Origin: Vibrio tritonius
GTDB taxonomy: Bacteria; Pseudomonadota; Gammaproteobacteria; Enterobacterales; Vibrionaceae
Direction of reading: 5' to 3'
NCBI RefSeq assembly: GCF_001547935.1
Contig: NZ_AP014636.1
Coordinates: forward strand, 744,001 to 808,000
Length of the DNA stretch: 64,000 bases
The notes under the pieces were generated by a model, which saw only the letters and a list, made by a program, of their open reading frames with translations, did no database searches and was not told where the DNA came from. Positions 18,873 to 27,606 of the stretch are shown here, piece by piece (positions within the stretch are counted from its first letter, which is position 1; the number at the start of each line of letters is the position of its first letter). The translations under genes were made by a program, and so were the position numbers.

Positions 18873-20291
18873 ATGGCAAAAATTATGAATCCTTTGCTGT
18901 TTTCAAAACATTTCGGTATCGATGAAATAGAATTAGAAAAGGATGGGTTAATTGACCCATTTTTGAATGTAGATACTCAATTATTTATTGATCCTGTTCT
19001 TTTACAAAAATCTTCATCCGAAGAGATAAGTGTCGAAGCATATAAACAATTTTGTGACCATTTCACGAATTATATTCGCTTATTGTCTATCTCTGAACGT
19101 GAAGGTGATGTTGCATGGAAGGGCGCCAGAAAACTTTTGGATTTAAGGGAGCCAGCTCAAACGGGTTTAGGCTATGGTGGTAGTAGTCGAAGCGGTAGTT
19201 CTAGACCTGATGAAATACGTGAAGTCATGATGAGGACTGCAAAAGAAATTGTTGATTTAGGTGCAAAAGATCCTGAAATGGTTTCGCTAATGGGATTTTT
19301 TGAAGAAAATGTTGGTCCTGATACTATCAGTGATTTTACAACAAGAGTGATTATTGAAAGCTTAGCTATTGTAACGAGCAACTTTTGTGTAGCTCATAAA
19401 ATTCCAGTAGAAAAATCTGATTTGGAGAGTGGTTGCGAGTTACCTGTTTATGATGGTTCATCAGTGTTATTGGTACCAAAAGATATTGTCCGTGATCTTC
19501 CAATAGCAAATGATTGGTCAGATATAGAAGTTGCCGCTCTTCAAAATCAAGAAATCCGTGAACGAGTTAGTCGATATTTAGGTGATATTGCGAGACCTAC
19601 TGTTGCACAACGGAAAGCTGCTTTGCGAGATGCAGCGCTGGGTTCATCCTCTTCATTTAAACATTTTCTCGATTCGGTTAAAGAATATGCGGATAACTAT
19701 GATCCGAATGAAGATGCCCTTGGTTATTACAAAATAAGAGAAATTCTTAGAAGTGATCTAACACAATATAAACAGCAAAATTTACCAGATATACATAAAG
19801 GACCTGAAGAGTTAAGAGAGCTTGTATTAACCACAATTAATCAATTTCAACAGCATGTAGAAAACGGTAACCTTTGGGAAGAATTATGGGTTGGAGATAA
19901 GCCAAAAAAAGAAAGAGCCGCTCAACTTATTTATTTCGCTATTGCTGATTGTTTTTGCTCCGCAAACAATATAGATATATCTCCTGAGGCAAATATGGGA
20001 GGCGGTCCTATCGACTTTAAATTTTCTGATGGTTACTCAGCTCGTGTATTAGTTGAAATGAAGCGTTCTAACGGTTCAGTTAAGCATGGGTATGAAAAAC
20101 AATTAGAAATTTACAAAGAAGCATCACAAACAAACTTTGGCATTTTTGTCGTAATGGATTTCGGTGACTTAGGGCAGAAGCTTAAACAAATAAATGAAAT
20201 TAGAGAAAAACGTTTAAAACGTGGTGAGCAGGCTTCGGATATCGTTGTGATTGATGCGACAAAGAAAGAATCTGCAAGTAAGAGAAAATAA
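18873..20291 (+). CDS. PD-(D/E)XK nuclease-fold protein, RecB-like motif, possible defence gene
   Basis: A 472-residue protein of no family I can name. The C-terminal part carries a convincing nuclease core: E372, GGGPID381F, then VLVE395MK397, followed by QLEIY (Q410-Y414), the Q-x3-Y motif of RecB/Cas4-type nucleases. Residues 95-112 are a Gly/Ser/Arg-rich linker. The N-terminal 300 residues are mostly helical and unrecognised. It is AT-rich compared with the genes before it and lies at the edge of the cassette array next to an IS110 element, so horizontal transfer is likely. A role in DNA cleavage or phage defence is inference. Start ATG 18873 has AGGAG. Confidence 0.6.
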   Translation: MAKIMNPLLFSKHFGIDEIELEKDGLIDPFLNVDTQLFIDPVLLQKSSSEEISVEAYKQFCDHFTNYIRLLSISEREGDVAWKGARKLLDLREPAQTGLGYGGSSRSGSSRPDEIREVMMRTAKEIVDLGAKDPEMVSLMGFFEENVGPDTISDFTTRVIIESLAIVTSNFCVAHKIPVEKSDLESGCELPVYDGSSVLLVPKDIVRDLPIANDWSDIEVAALQNQEIRERVSRYLGDIARPTVAQRKAALRDAALGSSSSFKHFLDSVKEYADNYDPNEDALGYYKIREILRSDLTQYKQQNLPDIHKGPEELRELVLTTINQFQQHVENGNLWEELWVGDKPKKERAAQLIYFAIADCFCSANNIDISPEANMGGGPIDFKFSDGYSARVLVEMKRSNGSVKHGYEKQLEIYKEASQTNFGIFVVMDFGDLGQKLKQINEIREKRLKRGEQASDIVVIDATKKESASKRK

Positions 20292-20346
20292 ACTCGAAGA
20301 AATGTAACGGTTACATAACAAGAGACTATGGTGTCAATAATTAAAT

Positions 20347-21297
20347 TTAGGCCAATTTTGGATCCCATTTGGCACCATCTCTTAGCATCGAATTTAGGAT
20401 AACAACCATCTTTCTTATGCACGCAATAATGGCAACTTTCTTTGGTTTCCCAACAGCCAGAAGGTGCTGATAAGTAGCTTTGATAACCGGATTTGATTGC
20501 AAGGCTGACATCATAGCCATGTATAAAACGGTTCGAACTTGTGAACGTCCACCCTGTATAAAACGTTTGCCTTTGTACAAACCACTTTCACGGTTCATTG
20601 GTGCTACACCGATTAAAGAAGCAGCTTGTTTATTATTAATAAAACCAAGTTCAGGGACGTTACTGATGATTGATGCAGCACAGATTTTTCCGATTCCGGG
20701 AACGCTTTGTAATAGGTCACTTTTCTCTTTATACGCAGGTACGTTTTCAATGAGTAGTGAGATGAGCGTTTCTATCTTTTCGATCTGTTCTTCGAAGATG
20801 TTAAGTATTGGAGTGATGGTTGATGCTAATGATTTTGGCATCTGCTGAATGCGATTTTTCTCCATGGTTTGCATTGACATGATTTGATGTCGTCTAGTGA
20901 CTAACTCACTCATAAATCGCATGATTTCAGGTCTTAGCTTTGTCAATTTTGGCTGAACAGCCTCACCAAAATAGGCAATTAAATGGGCATCGAGTTTATC
21001 TGTTTTAGCCCTTCTACCGATGGCTCCAGCAAACCTTTTGATATGAACTGGATTCGCGATAACAAACGGTAAATTGGCTTTTGAACAGGCCAAAATAAAT
21101 GGCATTTCTAGCCGTCCAGTTGCTTCAACAATAATACGATCTGGATGGTATTTTTTAATGGTCTGGACAGCTTCTTGAATGCCTTTTTCATCGTTTGAAA
21201 CGGTAAAGAAGATGTCGAGAGGACGGATGTAAATATCAAGTTTTGTTTTGCCGGTATCAACACCGACATTAATGTTTTGATGTGAGTGTGTATTCAT
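20347..21297 (-). CDS. IS110-family transposase (DEDD recombinase)
   Basis: A 316-residue recombinase. The RuvC-like N-terminal domain shows VGVDTGK (D14), IIVEATG (E58) and KTDKLDAH (D100, D103), the DEDD set. A coiled-coil middle (about 125-190) leads to the Tnp domain with VPGIGKICAASIIS, LIGVAPMNRESG and GGRSQVRTVLYMA, which holds the catalytic Ser. Length and all key residues look intact, so the element is probably active. It acts with a guide RNA from the element's own left end. Confidence 0.92.
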   Translation of the reverse strand: MNTHSHQNINVGVDTGKTKLDIYIRPLDIFFTVSNDEKGIQEAVQTIKKYHPDRIIVEATGRLEMPFILACSKANLPFVIANPVHIKRFAGAIGRRAKTDKLDAHLIAYFGEAVQPKLTKLRPEIMRFMSELVTRRHQIMSMQTMEKNRIQQMPKSLASTITPILNIFEEQIEKIETLISLLIENVPAYKEKSDLLQSVPGIGKICAASIISNVPELGFINNKQAASLIGVAPMNRESGLYKGKRFIQGGRSQVRTVLYMAMMSALQSNPVIKATYQHLLAVGKPKKVAIIACIRKMVVILNSMLRDGAKWDPKLA

Positions 21298-21299
21298 AA

Positions 21300-21475
21300 T
21301 AAGCTAACTCTTGCTTGCATAATACGGGTTCGAGGCCCAGAAGACTATTCGAGTGTGGTGCTTGGAGATCTATGTAGCGTTCTTTCTTGTTATCGGTCTC
21401 TCAATTGAGGATCCATCGAAGCATCGAACTACTACATAGAGAGCTTTAGTTGCTGCTAAAGCCTGGGTCTCACTT
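21300..21475 (-). ncRNA. Candidate IS110 bridge RNA
   Basis: The minus strand upstream of the transposase folds into a series of hairpins. GCTTTAG/CTAAAGC at 21443-21449 and 21456-21462 is the first stem-loop. CTATGTAG/CTACATAG (21370-21377 with 21432-21439) encloses about 54 bases, like a bridge RNA programming loop. CTCAATTGAG lies inside that loop. Placement and shape fit known IS110 bridge RNAs; the exact ends and guide bases are not determined. Confidence 0.5.
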
Positions 21476-21495
21476 TACCCTAATTGAATATTTAT

Positions 21496-21595
21496 TATCC
21501 ATACAAGGCGAAGTAATTGACAAAATACATGTCACAAATTTTGCTTCGCAAAATGTAGTGCCAAGTATTTTGCAACTGTTCTTAGCGTCAGTAAT
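21496..21595 (+). repeat. Possible degenerate attC site ahead of the HNH cassette
   Basis: The stretch from CATACAAGGCG to about CTTAGCGTC folds into a long imperfect palindrome (GACAAAATACATG pairs imperfectly with AAGTATTTTGC), with a perfect ATTTTGC/GCAAAAT hairpin at 21538-21554 inside. It stands where an attC site is expected, but neither core heptamer is canonical. Confidence 0.35.
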
Positions 21596-21606
21596 CAGGA
21601 GATATA

Positions 21607-22419
21607 ATGGCAATTTGTATATATTGTGGTCAAAATAAAACTTTAACGCGAGAGCATATTATGCCCGCTTTTGTTTATACATATCAATATAGTATAAGTA
21701 ATAGTAAATGTATTGGTTGGAGAGAAAAAGCACAAAAATTATTACAACAAGAAGCTAAAATCAGAGATGTTTGTGCTCACTGTAATAATGTAGTTCTGGG
21801 GGCGATTGATGCTCACGCTAAGTCTGCTCTAGAAAAATCAGGAGCATTTACTCCAAATTTTAATAAGAATGCGGTAGATTTCGAGTATGATTTTAATCAG
21901 TATGCACGTTGGTTGCTTAAAGTTGCATTCAATTCATCTCGGGCTAGTGGTAAACAATTAGGTGTTTTTGATCAATATAAAGATTTAATTCTTGATAAAA
22001 GTAGTGATTATTCTGGTTTTTTCATTACTGGTGGTTTACTAAAACCCTATAAATTAACACCCCAACAAATAAGTGATGTTGGTCAATCGTTATTTGCCGA
22101 TTCTTCAGGTTATGTCAACCCATTTTTCTCCCGAATTTCTTGGGCTCAAAATCTACCAAATGATATTTCTGTGAAGCAAATAGTTATCGGTGCTTTTGTG
22201 TTTCACGTTGTTAGCTATGGACAAAATATTTCAAGAGTTAGGAAAAGAGAACTTCAAAAAGAATACCTTAAAATGTGTAAAGGTATGGCTATTCTCAATA
22301 AAGGTAGCTGTAGAACTAAGCTATCACAGATACCACTAACGTTTGTAGATTCCATGGGACCTCATATGCTGAGAGAAGAGGTTAAGCCGCACATGGACAA
22401 ATTGCTAACAAACGAGTAA
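21607..22419 (+). CDS. HNH-endonuclease-like zinc protein (cassette gene)
   Basis: A 270-residue cassette protein. The N-terminus carries a zinc/HNH-like cluster: C4-x2-C7, then LTREHIMP (E16 H17), and DVCAHCNN (C56-x2-C59), the usual C-x2-C...EHI-x-P...C-x2-CN layout. The rest (residues 70-270) is unrecognised. CAGGAGAT before ATG 21607 is a good ribosome-binding site. Its TAA stop lies inside the following attC site, as is common for cassettes. It could be a nuclease of defence or mobility type; function is inferred only from the motif. Confidence 0.6.
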   Translation: MAICIYCGQNKTLTREHIMPAFVYTYQYSISNSKCIGWREKAQKLLQQEAKIRDVCAHCNNVVLGAIDAHAKSALEKSGAFTPNFNKNAVDFEYDFNQYARWLLKVAFNSSRASGKQLGVFDQYKDLILDKSSDYSGFFITGGLLKPYKLTPQQISDVGQSLFADSSGYVNPFFSRISWAQNLPNDISVKQIVIGAFVFHVVSYGQNISRVRKRELQKEYLKMCKGMAILNKGSCRTKLSQIPLTFVDSMGPHMLREEVKPHMDKLLTNE

Positions 22420-22522
22420 GCAGTGATTCGTAACGCTTGGCATTTCATTTTGTAGTGAATTTTGTGTTTACAGCGCAATGTGGCGACTTATGCGATGCTC
22501 GCACGTTAATTGGGCGTTAGGT
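22403..22522 (+). repeat. attC site (Vibrio-repeat type)
   Basis: Begins TGCTAAC and ends GGGCGTTAGGT, with the inner CAGTGATTCGTAACGCTTGG typical of superintegron repeats of Vibrio. It closes the HNH cassette. Confidence 0.85.
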
Positions 22523-22535
22523 GAAAGGAGTCATT

Positions 22536-23066
22536 ATGCCGACTATTAATGGATTAGATGTAAGAACAACGCTTCTGGAAGTAGTAGAAGGTAAAAGCCC
22601 GAAAAATCCAGAATCCAATATTCAAGCACCAGCAATTCTAAGAGAAGCCAAAACTAGATTAAAGATCGGTAGAGACAATATTCAAGAGCGTATAGTGCTT
22701 ACTGAATGGTATGAATTATTTCGGATTGGGCTTATGTCTTGGGGATTTAATTTTGATAATCCAAATCCTCCTTTTTGCCATGTAACATCACGAGGGCAAC
22801 AGGCTCTAGAGCTTTTGACCCGAGATCCATTTAATCCTACAGGTTATATGACCCATATAGCATCATTAGGGAAACTGAATAACGTAGCTGCATCGTATTT
22901 AGAAGAAGGTGTTAATTGTTTCGCTAGTAACTTTCACAAATCGGCCTCTGTGATGGTTGGCGCTGCATCAGAAGCGATTATCTTAGAGTTAAGGGATAAA
23001 GTAATTGAAAAATTAAACGCAAAGGCTGTTCCTTTACCAAAAGGTATTGATGACGGTGTTTTTCAA
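22536..23066 (+). pseudogene. HEPN-like cassette gene, 5' part, interrupted by an IS
   Basis: About 177 codons are read from ATG 22536 (AAAGGAG just upstream; the GTG at 22521 lies inside the attC core and is a poor start). They include the helical HKSASVMVGAASEAIILELRD near the end. The frame then enters an IS3-type element and stops. The likely continuation lies beyond the element at 24679-24957, with the Rx4H motif of HEPN RNases. The N-terminal half is otherwise unrecognised. Confidence 0.6.
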
Positions 23067-23092
23067 GATAGTTGTCATCATTTGCTTATTTA

Positions 23093-24130
23093 TTAAGCTG
23101 CTTCTTTTTCTGGATTTAAGTAAACCTCTCCAACGGGTTTACAGTTCCTAATATCTCGCGACCAGCGCTCTGGATGCCGCTGTTTTGCAGCAAGTAACAC
23201 TTCAGCCCTGTGCGCTAAGATAGCTTTATCCTTCCCATTGTGTCTCTGCGAAGGTGTCACGTAATTTAATTGACTGTGTTTGTGCTCGGTGTTGTACCAA
23301 CTCACGAACGTTTCAACCCAACTACGGCTCGACTTCAGATGCTCAAAGCCCTTTGTTGGCCATGTCGGTACGTATTTCACCGTTCTAAACAGGGACTCAA
23401 TGTAGGGATTATCGTCACTGACCCTTGGGCGACTATACGATGATATAATCCCTAGCTCCTCCATTTTGGCTTTGAAGGTCAGTGACTTCATCGGTGCCCC
23501 ATTGTCTGAGTGAAGAACGATAGGCTGATTAAAGCACTGCTCTCGTATCAGAGTTCTTTGTAATAGCTGTGACGCTAATTCACCACACTCTCGCTCGTAC
23601 ACGTCGTAACCAACGATTTTTCGACTGTAGATGTCTTCGATAACATACAAGTAATAATGCTGTCCTTTTACCTTTGACGGTAAATAGGTAATGTCCCATG
23701 TATACACTTGATTTGGACCTGTTGCTTTATAGCTTCTAGGCTTAGCATGCGGCTGCCTTCTTCGCTGACGACCTCGGTGATGCAGTTGGTCATGGGCGTT
23801 GAGAACTCGATAAAAACTCGACTCTGAAGCAATATATTCGCCCTTATCCAGCAAGCTCGGAACAATTTGAGTCGGCGGTAAGCTCGCGTACTCAGGGCGA
23901 TTACAAACATCAATAATCGCTTCATGTTCTTGCTGCGATAATTGATTAGCGGGCCGTGGTCGAGCGCAGGTTTTCCTTTTGTCGGATTGAACCTCGCCTT
24001 GTTGATACCAACGACGATACGTCCGTAAATCAATAAGAGCTTCATGGCAGGCCGGGACTAAACGACTACCATTTTGCTGCGCTTCATGAATGAGCTCGAT
24101 TAAGCATTGCCTTTCTTCGGTCGAGGTCAA
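23093..24130 (-). CDS. IS3-type transposase OrfB (DDE integrase core)
   Basis: A 345-residue transposase. An HTH-like N-terminal part (to about residue 120) is followed by the retroviral-integrase-type core with YTWDITYL (first Asp), VLHSDNGAP (second Asp) and DDNPYIESLFRTVKY (Glu), the DDE set, then WYNTEHKHSQLNYVTP typical of IS3. The length is normal and no stop interrupts it. It overlaps orfA by 4 bases (ATGA), so it may be made by coupled restart rather than frameshifting. Confidence 0.9.
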   Translation of the reverse strand: MTSTEERQCLIELIHEAQQNGSRLVPACHEALIDLRTYRRWYQQGEVQSDKRKTCARPRPANQLSQQEHEAIIDVCNRPEYASLPPTQIVPSLLDKGEYIASESSFYRVLNAHDQLHHRGRQRRRQPHAKPRSYKATGPNQVYTWDITYLPSKVKGQHYYLYVIEDIYSRKIVGYDVYERECGELASQLLQRTLIREQCFNQPIVLHSDNGAPMKSLTFKAKMEELGIISSYSRPRVSDDNPYIESLFRTVKYVPTWPTKGFEHLKSSRSWVETFVSWYNTEHKHSQLNYVTPSQRHNGKDKAILAHRAEVLLAAKQRHPERWSRDIRNCKPVGEVYLNPEKEAA

Positions 24131-24648
24131 TCGTCCTCTGGCTCTTCCCCGTAAAAGGCTCTCAGCTTTTTTCGAAGAACCAACAAGGCAGCGGTTTCGG
24201 CTAAGGCTTTCTCTTTGATTCGTAGTTCTTTCTTTAGTGCTTTGATTTCATTTTTGTCGGCTTTAGCTTGTTTTTTAATGTCCGCTTCACGCTCTTTATT
24301 CGACATAAAACCGTGCATGCACTCGCAGCGCCAAGCTTCGACTTGTTCGGGGTAAAGCCCTTTTTCTCGACAATAGTTGCTAAGTTCATTTTCTGTCATC
24401 GAGTACGTTTCAGCAACGATAGCAAGCTTGGTTTGAGCAGACCACTGCTCTGATGATGTATGGCTATTAGGCACGGCGGCTCCTGATTCTCTGAGTTGTT
24501 GACGCCAATAATACAGGGTTGCCGTGCTAATGCCTTCCTCTTTTGCCAATTGGCTGACAGACATGGAATAAGGTGGCAGTAACTTTTTTAATATGGCTTC
24601 TTTTCTTTCAACAGAAATACGAGACAAAATACACTCTTTAACGCCCAA
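24127..24648 (-). CDS. IS3-type transposase OrfA (helix-turn-helix subunit)
   Basis: A 173-residue protein. It has a helix-turn-helix in SVSQLAKEEGISTATLYYWRQQL (about residues 30-52), a second one near 88-110, and a C-terminal charged coiled coil (KKQAKADKNEIKALKKELR) that would pair with OrfB. It is expressed from within the element just inside the right inverted repeat and is complete. Confidence 0.88.
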   Translation of the reverse strand: MGVKECILSRISVERKEAILKKLLPPYSMSVSQLAKEEGISTATLYYWRQQLRESGAAVPNSHTSSEQWSAQTKLAIVAETYSMTENELSNYCREKGLYPEQVEAWRCECMHGFMSNKEREADIKKQAKADKNEIKALKKELRIKEKALAETAALLVLRKKLRAFYGEEPEDD

Positions 24649-24678
24649 ACTGGTTAAATTTTAACAGTGACAACTATC

Positions 24679-24957
24679 CTGCCAGAGGGGGATGATTGGA
24701 GAGTTAAGACTATAACAAATGCTTTGAGAAGCTTTTTTGAACAGAAAAAAAGAGCGTTTAAAAATAATCTAAAAGAAGAATACGAAGCTTATTGGCCTGC
24801 ATTTACTCAACAAATAAGAGCTGTACGAAATAATGCTGGGCATCCAACAGATATTAGTCCAATAAGTGCGGATACTGTTCACGCATCATTTTTAATATTT
24901 CCTGAACTTTTTGTATTGGCTAATAAACTAGCAGATTGGTTAGATACAGAGTTCTAA
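24679..24957 (+). pseudogene. HEPN-like cassette gene, 3' part
   Basis: The open frame after the IS reads LPEGDDWRVKTI and then a helical segment with RAVRNNAGHP, an R-x4-H motif typical of HEPN ribonucleases. It ends FVLANKLADWLDTEF at TAA 24957, just before an attC site. It fits as the end of the gene starting at 22536. However, both fragments contain an LP-x-G...DD segment at the junction, so a fusion of two related genes is also possible. Confidence 0.55.
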
Positions 24958-24962
24958 AAATC

Positions 24963-25065
24963 ACCTAACAAGACACACCAGCAGACACACTTTAGTTGGG
25001 CGCTTGTGGTTTAAAGTTATCAGTGTGCTGGAGTAATGGTGAGTGAGCTGCTGTGCTAGTCGTTA
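24963..25065 (+). repeat. attC site interrupted by group II intron 1
   Basis: Begins ACCTAAC and carries CAGCAGACACAC with its complement-like GAGCTGCTGTGC near the end, closing at CGTTA. The rest of the core heptamer (TGC) resumes at 26987 beyond the intron, giving GTTA^TGC. Confidence 0.85.
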
Positions 25066-26986
25066 GTGCGTCAAGCGAAGCTTGATGCCTCTTACAGGGT
25101 GCAAGTCCCTGTCGGGTAAGGTTTAGCTAACCACCCGTATCGAGTGTTGCGCCTGTGGCGGAACTCGTTTTTTTTTCGAGCGAACAAGACAGGTGAAGCG
25201 TACACAGAGAATTATGTAGGCCATAGGGGCTATCGTGGCCCTGAAGTGCTGGTATCGCTTCGACAAAGTCCATCCGATTGACGAGGTTTGTAACGTGATC
25301 GAAGTCCAAGCAAAGCAACCGTAAATAGCAAGGTTGCGGAGAGTCGGCGGAGTTATCAAGCCGTGGCATGCATAAAGAGAGACATCAGGAACTTGAGAGA
25401 GCCAAAGTTGTTCCATAAGGAAAGTGGTAGTGAAGCTAAGCGAACCGCAAGGCCAACGAAGACACTTTGGCAGTCAGACCAGCTCATAGTAGTCCGAGAC
25501 GGTAAAACCGATCACATGGCGAAGGGGCTGGCAGTTATATCCCGTGTTTAGCAGATACATAGGCCGGACATGTAGGGCTGGAATCACTATGACAACCGAA
25601 CTAAACGCGATCACATTTAAAGCACAATCCTGTCCTAAGCACAGATTTCAGAACCTTTATGGATTAATGAGGGAAGATCTTCTGTACCGAAGCTGGGGAC
25701 AGCTCAATAAGCATTCGAAACCGGGTATTGATGGTGTCATGCCGAATCAATACAAACAGCAGTTGGTTAAGAATGTGGCTCAGTTGGCCGAAGCCCTAAA
25801 GCAGAAGCGCTACCGAGCCAACGACATAAAACGTGTTTTCATCCCGAAAGCCAATGGCAAACAACGCCCACTCGGTCTACCGACCATAGAGGACAAGTTG
25901 GTGCAACAAAGCGTGAGCCAGATACTGCAAAGTATTTGGGAAGCGGATTTCTTGCGCAATAGCTATGGCTACCGCCCGAATAAAAGTGCGCACCAAGCCG
26001 CTCACAGCTTAACGCTCAACCTTCAAAACAGTGGTTATGGGTACATTGTGGAAGCGGATATTAAAGGCTTCTTCAATAATCTCGACCACGATTGGTTGAT
26101 GAGAATGCTGAAAGAACGGATTGATGATAAAGCGATGTTAAGCCTTATCAATCAATGGCTGAAAGCGCGGATTAAAACGCCCGAAGGGATATTCGAGAAA
26201 CCAGAAAGTGGCTCACCACAAGGTGGGATCATTAGCCCAATGCTAGCGAATATCTATCTTCATTACGCCTTAGATTTATGGTTTGAAAAGAAAGTAAAAC
26301 CGAAGATGAAAGGGCGAGCGATGTTGATCCGTTACGCAGATGACTTTGTGTGTGCGTTTCAGTATGCCAACGATGCGGAGCGCTTTTATAAGGTGCTGCC
26401 GAAAAGACTGGCGAAATTCAATTTAGATGTTGCGCCAGAGAAAACTGCGCTGCTGCGTTTTAGTCGGTTTCACCCTGGTCGAAAACGGCAGTTTGCGTTC
26501 TTAGGCTTCGCCTTTTACTGGGCAAAGGATAAGAAAGGCAAAGCTCATCTCAGACGAGTCACGAGTGCGAAGAAGCAACAAGCGAGTCTGAAAGCGATGC
26601 TTATTTATATCAAGAAGAAACGATTCGAAAAGCTCAACTGTTGGGCATTCGAACTGAGACGCAAACTGAGGGGACATCACAATTACTTTGGTCTGCCCGA
26701 TAACAGTCGAGCATGTGGTTACTTTTATCATCTGCTCGTACACAGCTTGTTTAAATGGCTGAATCGTCGAAGTGGAAGAAAGAGCTATAACTGGAGTAAT
26801 TTCAAGAAGATGTTAACGTATTATGGATTAGAGCGACCACGAGTGAGTAAGCGATTTATTCATGTAGACTGGTATCAGGAACGTGTGTTTACACGAGTGA
26901 ATGTATAACTGAAGAGCCGGATGCGGTAATTCCGCACGTCCGGATCTGTGCGGGGTCGTCTCAGTAATGGGGCGCTCTACCGCGAT
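25066..26986 (+). mobile_element. Group II intron, copy 1, in an attC core
   Basis: The 1921-base element begins GTGCG, the group II 5' consensus, and ends AT (AY consensus). Domain V is at 26914-26946 (GAGCCGGATGCGG... with the matching CCGCACGTCCGGATC) and domain VI follows. A 5' ribozyme part of about 500 bases precedes the reverse transcriptase gene. Ends were set by comparison with the second copy and with an intron-free relBE cassette. The encoded protein lacks an HNH domain, as in class C introns that target attC sites. Confidence 0.9.
25589..26908 (+). CDS. Group II intron reverse transcriptase/maturase (copy 1)
   Basis: A 439-residue intron-encoded protein from ATG 25589; the frame is open from 25544, so a longer start is possible. 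RT blocks are visible: KPGIDGVMP, KQRPLGLPTIEDK, YGYRPNKSAHQA, VEADIKGFFN, SGSPQGGIISP, the active-site RYADDFVCAF and LGFAFYWAK, then the maturase/X domain with RKLRGHHNYFGLP. There is no C-terminal HNH endonuclease. It assists splicing and retrotransposes the intron RNA. All catalytic residues are present. Confidence 0.93.
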   Translation: MTTELNAITFKAQSCPKHRFQNLYGLMREDLLYRSWGQLNKHSKPGIDGVMPNQYKQQLVKNVAQLAEALKQKRYRANDIKRVFIPKANGKQRPLGLPTIEDKLVQQSVSQILQSIWEADFLRNSYGYRPNKSAHQAAHSLTLNLQNSGYGYIVEADIKGFFNNLDHDWLMRMLKERIDDKAMLSLINQWLKARIKTPEGIFEKPESGSPQGGIISPMLANIYLHYALDLWFEKKVKPKMKGRAMLIRYADDFVCAFQYANDAERFYKVLPKRLAKFNLDVAPEKTALLRFSRFHPGRKRQFAFLGFAFYWAKDKKGKAHLRRVTSAKKQQASLKAMLIYIKKKRFEKLNCWAFELRRKLRGHHNYFGLPDNSRACGYFYHLLVHSLFKWLNRRSGRKSYNWSNFKKMLTYYGLERPRVSKRFIHVDWYQERVFTRVNV

Positions 26987-27055
26987 TGCTAAATCTCTGA
27001 TAGGGCGCTCGTCCTGTATATGTTAGAATAGACCTTATTTTTAGAGGGAATTAAC

Positions 27056-27349
27056 ATGGCTAATTTGAAAAAAATTGTTGTTGTAACTGACGGAGTTGAA
27101 GAAGAGTTAACTCTTTCAGAAATTGGTTACCGTGTACAAGAAGATCAAGTAACTAGGTTACTTAAGCGTTTTGAAAATTTTTCAACTGTCGAAATGACTG
27201 ACTTAAGGGGGCGTCCATTGAAACTTCCACTTAAAAGAGGTCAAGATGGTGGTATTGACGTGATTTTTCGAATTACGTCTTCTAGTCATCGTGGTCAAGC
27301 GAGTGTTTATGGCAAGGTTAAAAAAATCTTAGTTACAAACGATTACTAA
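27056..27349 (+). CDS. Unknown cassette protein, first of a three-gene unit
   Basis: A 97-residue basic-acidic mixed protein with predicted strands at both ends (IVVVTDGVEEELTLS and IDVIFRITSS). No family is recognised. AGAGGGAA before ATG 27056 is a good ribosome-binding site. It ends one base before the next gene, so the two are probably translated together. It lies directly downstream of intron 1, within a single cassette that ends at the attC at 28041. Confidence 0.6.
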   Translation: MANLKKIVVVTDGVEEELTLSEIGYRVQEDQVTRLLKRFENFSTVEMTDLRGRPLKLPLKRGQDGGIDVIFRITSSSHRGQASVYGKVKKILVTNDY

Positions 27350-27350
27350 A

Positions 27351-27605
27351 ATGAGAAAAATAGCTCTTGAATTCAAATATCGTGAAACTCGTCTTTCTAG
27401 ACCAGATGTGGATACGATAGTCGGCAATGCTATTAGAAATAGCATTGTAAAAGTTGACGACCCATCATCTGGATGCGTCATTATAAAATGCCATAGTGTT
27501 GCTTCAACAGCGTATAAAGCCGCAGAAGAGTGGGGTCAAAAAGGAATAGAAGTCATTATTGACCCGTGTCTAACATTTTATGACGCTCAGTATAAAGGGA
27601 AATGA
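27351..27605 (+). CDS. Unknown cassette protein, second of a three-gene unit
   Basis: An 84-residue protein with an alternating strand-helix look (VDTIVGNAIRNSIVKV, GCVIIKCHSVASTAYKAAEEW, IEVIIDPCLTF). No motif is recognised. It starts one base after the previous stop and ends one base before the next start codon, with AAAGGGAA serving as the next gene's ribosome-binding site. The tight spacing argues that the three products act together. Confidence 0.55.
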   Translation: MRKIALEFKYRETRLSRPDVDTIVGNAIRNSIVKVDDPSSGCVIIKCHSVASTAYKAAEEWGQKGIEVIIDPCLTFYDAQYKGK

Positions 27606-27606
27606 A

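Larger units (their letters stand above)
20330..21490 (-). mobile_element. IS110-family insertion sequence (approximate ends)
   Basis: A single DEDD transposase gene on the minus strand with about 190 bases of structured non-coding sequence before its start and little after its end, the layout of the IS110 group, whose long 5' end encodes the bridge RNA. No terminal inverted repeats or clear target duplication are seen, as expected for this family, so the ends are estimates. The left flank (about 20312) reads ACATAACAAGAG, like the beginning of an attC site. Confidence 0.75.
23067..24678 (-). mobile_element. IS3-type insertion sequence
   Basis: A 1612-base element with two overlapping genes on the minus strand. 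Its ends carry an 11-base inverted repeat, GATAGTTGTCA at 23067-23077 and TGACAACTATC at 24668-24678. I see no target-site duplication outside these repeats. It splits a HEPN-like cassette gene. Confidence 0.75.

Noticed and set aside
21450..21638. A 62-codon frame across the IS110 end and attC-like site
   Set aside because: It spans the bridge-RNA region and an element junction and has no ribosome-binding site.
25123..25551. Open frames on both strands inside the 5' part of intron 1 (and the same in intron 2)
   Set aside because: They lie in the ribozyme RNA region. Conservation between the copies reflects the intron, not coding.
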